Assembly: GCA_031285115.1 (NCBI GenBank)
Contig: JAITWU010000335.1
Span: 1 to 17,418 of the forward strand
Direction of reading: 5' to 3'
DNA: 17,418 bases
Source of the DNA: Azonexus sp.
GTDB taxonomy: Bacteria > Pseudomonadota > Gammaproteobacteria > Burkholderiales > Rhodocyclaceae
The notes under the pieces are model-generated. The model saw only the letters and a program-made list of their open reading frames with translations. It was not told the DNA's origin and did no database searches. The position numbers were made by a program, and so were the translations under genes. Below, one piece after another: positions 16,257-17,418 of the stretch (its first letter is position 1; each line of letters begins with the position of its first letter).

Positions 16257-17153
16257 TCAGGCTCCGGTTGGCGAAGGGGCGTGATGACGGACGATGCCCG
16301 CTGCGCCAAACCAGTAGCCGTCGACCTGGCCGTTGGCGCTCCAGTCGCGGCTGTCGGCGGCGACCGTTGCGCCCCGGCGGGCGGCGTCGAAGGCGGCGAT
16401 GATGGCGGACATGTGTTGTGGCTGCGGACTGAGGCGGATGATGTCGATGCCCATGTCGAGCATGGCGGGAATCTCCGCAAGCAGATTGTAACTTTGCGCC
16501 GACATCGTCTGGATGCCGTTGATGGTCAGAAAATCCAGCCCTTCGCGCGTTTTCAGGGTCAGCCCCTCGGCGTGATCGAGGCATTTGAACTGGCAGTCAT
16601 CCTTGTTCAGTTCGTAGTGGCGGGCGGTAAAACAACGCGCCGAAAAAGCGAGCGGCAGCTTGCCGAAAACGAAAACCTCCGTCTCCACCCCGGCGGGGCG
16701 GCTGCGGTGCAAGGTTTCGATGAGCGCCCGCGAGGCTTCCAGCGGCGGCACCCAGCGCCTCATGCCGTAGCGGGCAAAGGTGGCGAGCGTCGCCTCGTTG
16801 TAGATATTGAGATGCGGCCCGGCGACAAAATCGCGCCCGCAGAGCAGATTGACCGCGCCGAGATCGTTGGCTTCGACCTTGCAACCGGCTTCGTCGATGA
16901 GCCGCCGCAAGGCTTTCAAATCGCTTTCCGATTCCAGCAGCGCCTGGGCCGAAACGACGACCTCCTTGCCCGCAGCGCTCAGGTCGCGGGCCAGACCGAT
17001 CCAGTCGGCGGTGCGCAGTTGCTGGCGGCGCGAGCAGACGACTTCGCCGACGTAAATGATGTCGATGGCCGGGTTTTGCGCCATTTCGGCATAAAAAGCC
17101 ATGACCTCGGCCTTCGGCCAGAAATAGAGCAACGGCCCCAATGAGAGTTTCAT
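16257..17153 (-). CDS. ubiV: O2-independent ubiquinone hydroxylation protein UbiV
   Basis: U32-peptidase-like iron-sulfur protein that forms a heterodimer with UbiU and carries out ring hydroxylations of ubiquinone synthesis without oxygen. The 298-residue chain opens [11 protein letters not shown] and has four cysteines, C40, C174, C187 and C191. Their 13- and 4-residue spacings match the [4Fe-4S] ligands of E. coli UbiV (C39, C180, C193, C197). The ATG at 17153 follows a strong AGGAGG; a GTG seven codons upstream overlaps the ubiU end and is less likely. It sits 11 nt after ubiU and 2 nt before ubiT. Confidence 0.93.
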   Translation of the reverse strand: MKLSLGPLLYFWPKAEVMAFYAEMAQNPAIDIIYVGEVVCSRRQQLRTADWIGLARDLSAAGKEVVVSAQALLESESDLKALRRLIDEAGCKVEANDLGAVNLLCGRDFVAGPHLNIYNEATLATFARYGMRRWVPPLEASRALIETLHRSRPAGVETEVFVFGKLPLAFSARCFTARHYELNKDDCQFKCLDHAEGLTLKTREGLDFLTINGIQTMSAQSYNLLAEIPAMLDMGIDIIRLSPQPQHMSAIIAAFDAARRGATVAADSRDWSANGQVDGYWFGAAGIVRHHAPSPTGA

Positions 17154-17164
17154 CACCCCTCCTT

Positions 17165-17418
17165 TTAGCGCCACGGGCGGTTGTAAGCGCCGAGCGTCGC
17201 CTGGCTGCCTTCGGAGACTTTGGCCAGTTCCGCCTGCCAGGCCGGTTTGACCTGATAAGCCCCGGCCCCGTCGCGCAAGGCGTCGAGCGCCGCGCGCAAG
17301 GTGCGCGTCACCTGGGCGACATAGGTCGGGCTGCGCTGGCGGCCTTCGATCTTGATGGCGCGCACGCCGATTTTGACAATTTCCGGCAGAATCGGCAGCA
17401 CATTGAGGCTGGTCGGCT
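17165..17418 (-). CDS. ubiU: UbiU, C-terminal part (cut by window edge)
   Basis: Only the last 84 residues or so are present; the gene continues beyond the right edge. The segment has [17 protein letters not shown] and the U32 family signature [17 protein letters not shown], which belong to the UbiU/YhbU C-terminal region. UbiU is the other [4Fe-4S] half of the UbiU-UbiV hydroxylase. The stop TAA is at 17165. The upstream reading frame stays open to the edge, so there is no sign of a break. Confidence 0.85.
   Translation of the reverse strand, partial: PTSLNVLPILPEIVKIGVRAIKIEGRQRSPTYVAQVTRTLRAALDALRDGAGAYQVKPAWQAELAKVSEGSQATLGAYNRPWR

Noticed and set aside
16255..16584. N-terminal extension of ubiT to about 266 residues
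   Set aside because: The added part is Arg/His-rich frame-shadow of ubiV; the ATG at 16254, 2 nt after the ubiV stop, is the natural start.
1..17418. CRISPR arrays, insertion sequences, tRNA or rRNA genes
   Set aside because: No regularly spaced repeats, transposase, terminal inverted repeats or RNA gene signatures were recognised by reading both strands.

Overview
The window looks like chromosomal DNA of a facultatively anaerobic betaproteobacterium. A member of the Rhodocyclales (Azonexus/Dechloromonas/Propionivibrio/Accumulibacter-like) is my best guess. This rests on GC-rich coding sequence, an AdiA/LdcA-type basic amino acid decarboxylase, a one-chain methylmalonyl-CoA mutase operon, and an oxygen-independent ubiquinone cluster (ubiU-ubiV-ubiT). 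The species assignment is inference.

Layout: (1) 1-433 is non-coding. It carries a small cluster of DnaA-box-like 9-mers and one perfect IHF consensus. (2) metG (minus) is divergent from mrp/apbC, followed by dcd and a large PLP-dependent Orn/Lys/Arg decarboxylase (all plus). The mrp-metG divergence with dcd nearby recalls the E. coli neighbourhood. Strong intrinsic-terminator hairpins sit directly in front of both the dcd and the decarboxylase start codons. (3) 6720-6981 is a gap holding at most a short protein remnant. (4) A GntR/FCD regulator (minus) diverges from a propionyl-CoA/methylmalonyl-CoA operon: methylmalonyl-CoA mutase, then a VapBC-type toxin-antitoxin pair, meaB, pccB and pccA (plus). 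The intergenic region has a candidate sigma70 promoter with a perfect 12-bp palindrome in its spacer. (5) A small thioredoxin-fold gene (minus) overlaps the end of pccA tail to tail. (6) ubiT, ubiV and the C-terminal end of ubiU (all minus) run off the right edge.

How the genes work together: PccA+PccB carboxylate propionyl-CoA to methylmalonyl-CoA. The mutase converts the R epimer to succinyl-CoA, with MeaB protecting and loading its B12 cofactor. The GntR protein is the likely local regulator. The epimerase needed between the two steps is not in this window. UbiU/V/T provide ubiquinone hydroxylation without O2, which fits respiration with alternative acceptors.

The most unusual points are the toxin-antitoxin module embedded in the metabolic operon, with vapC overlapping the meaB start by 8 nt; the two terminators abutting downstream start codons; and the DnaA-box/IHF cluster at the left end. 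I found no clearly new multi-gene system. Most of the window is recognisable core metabolism.
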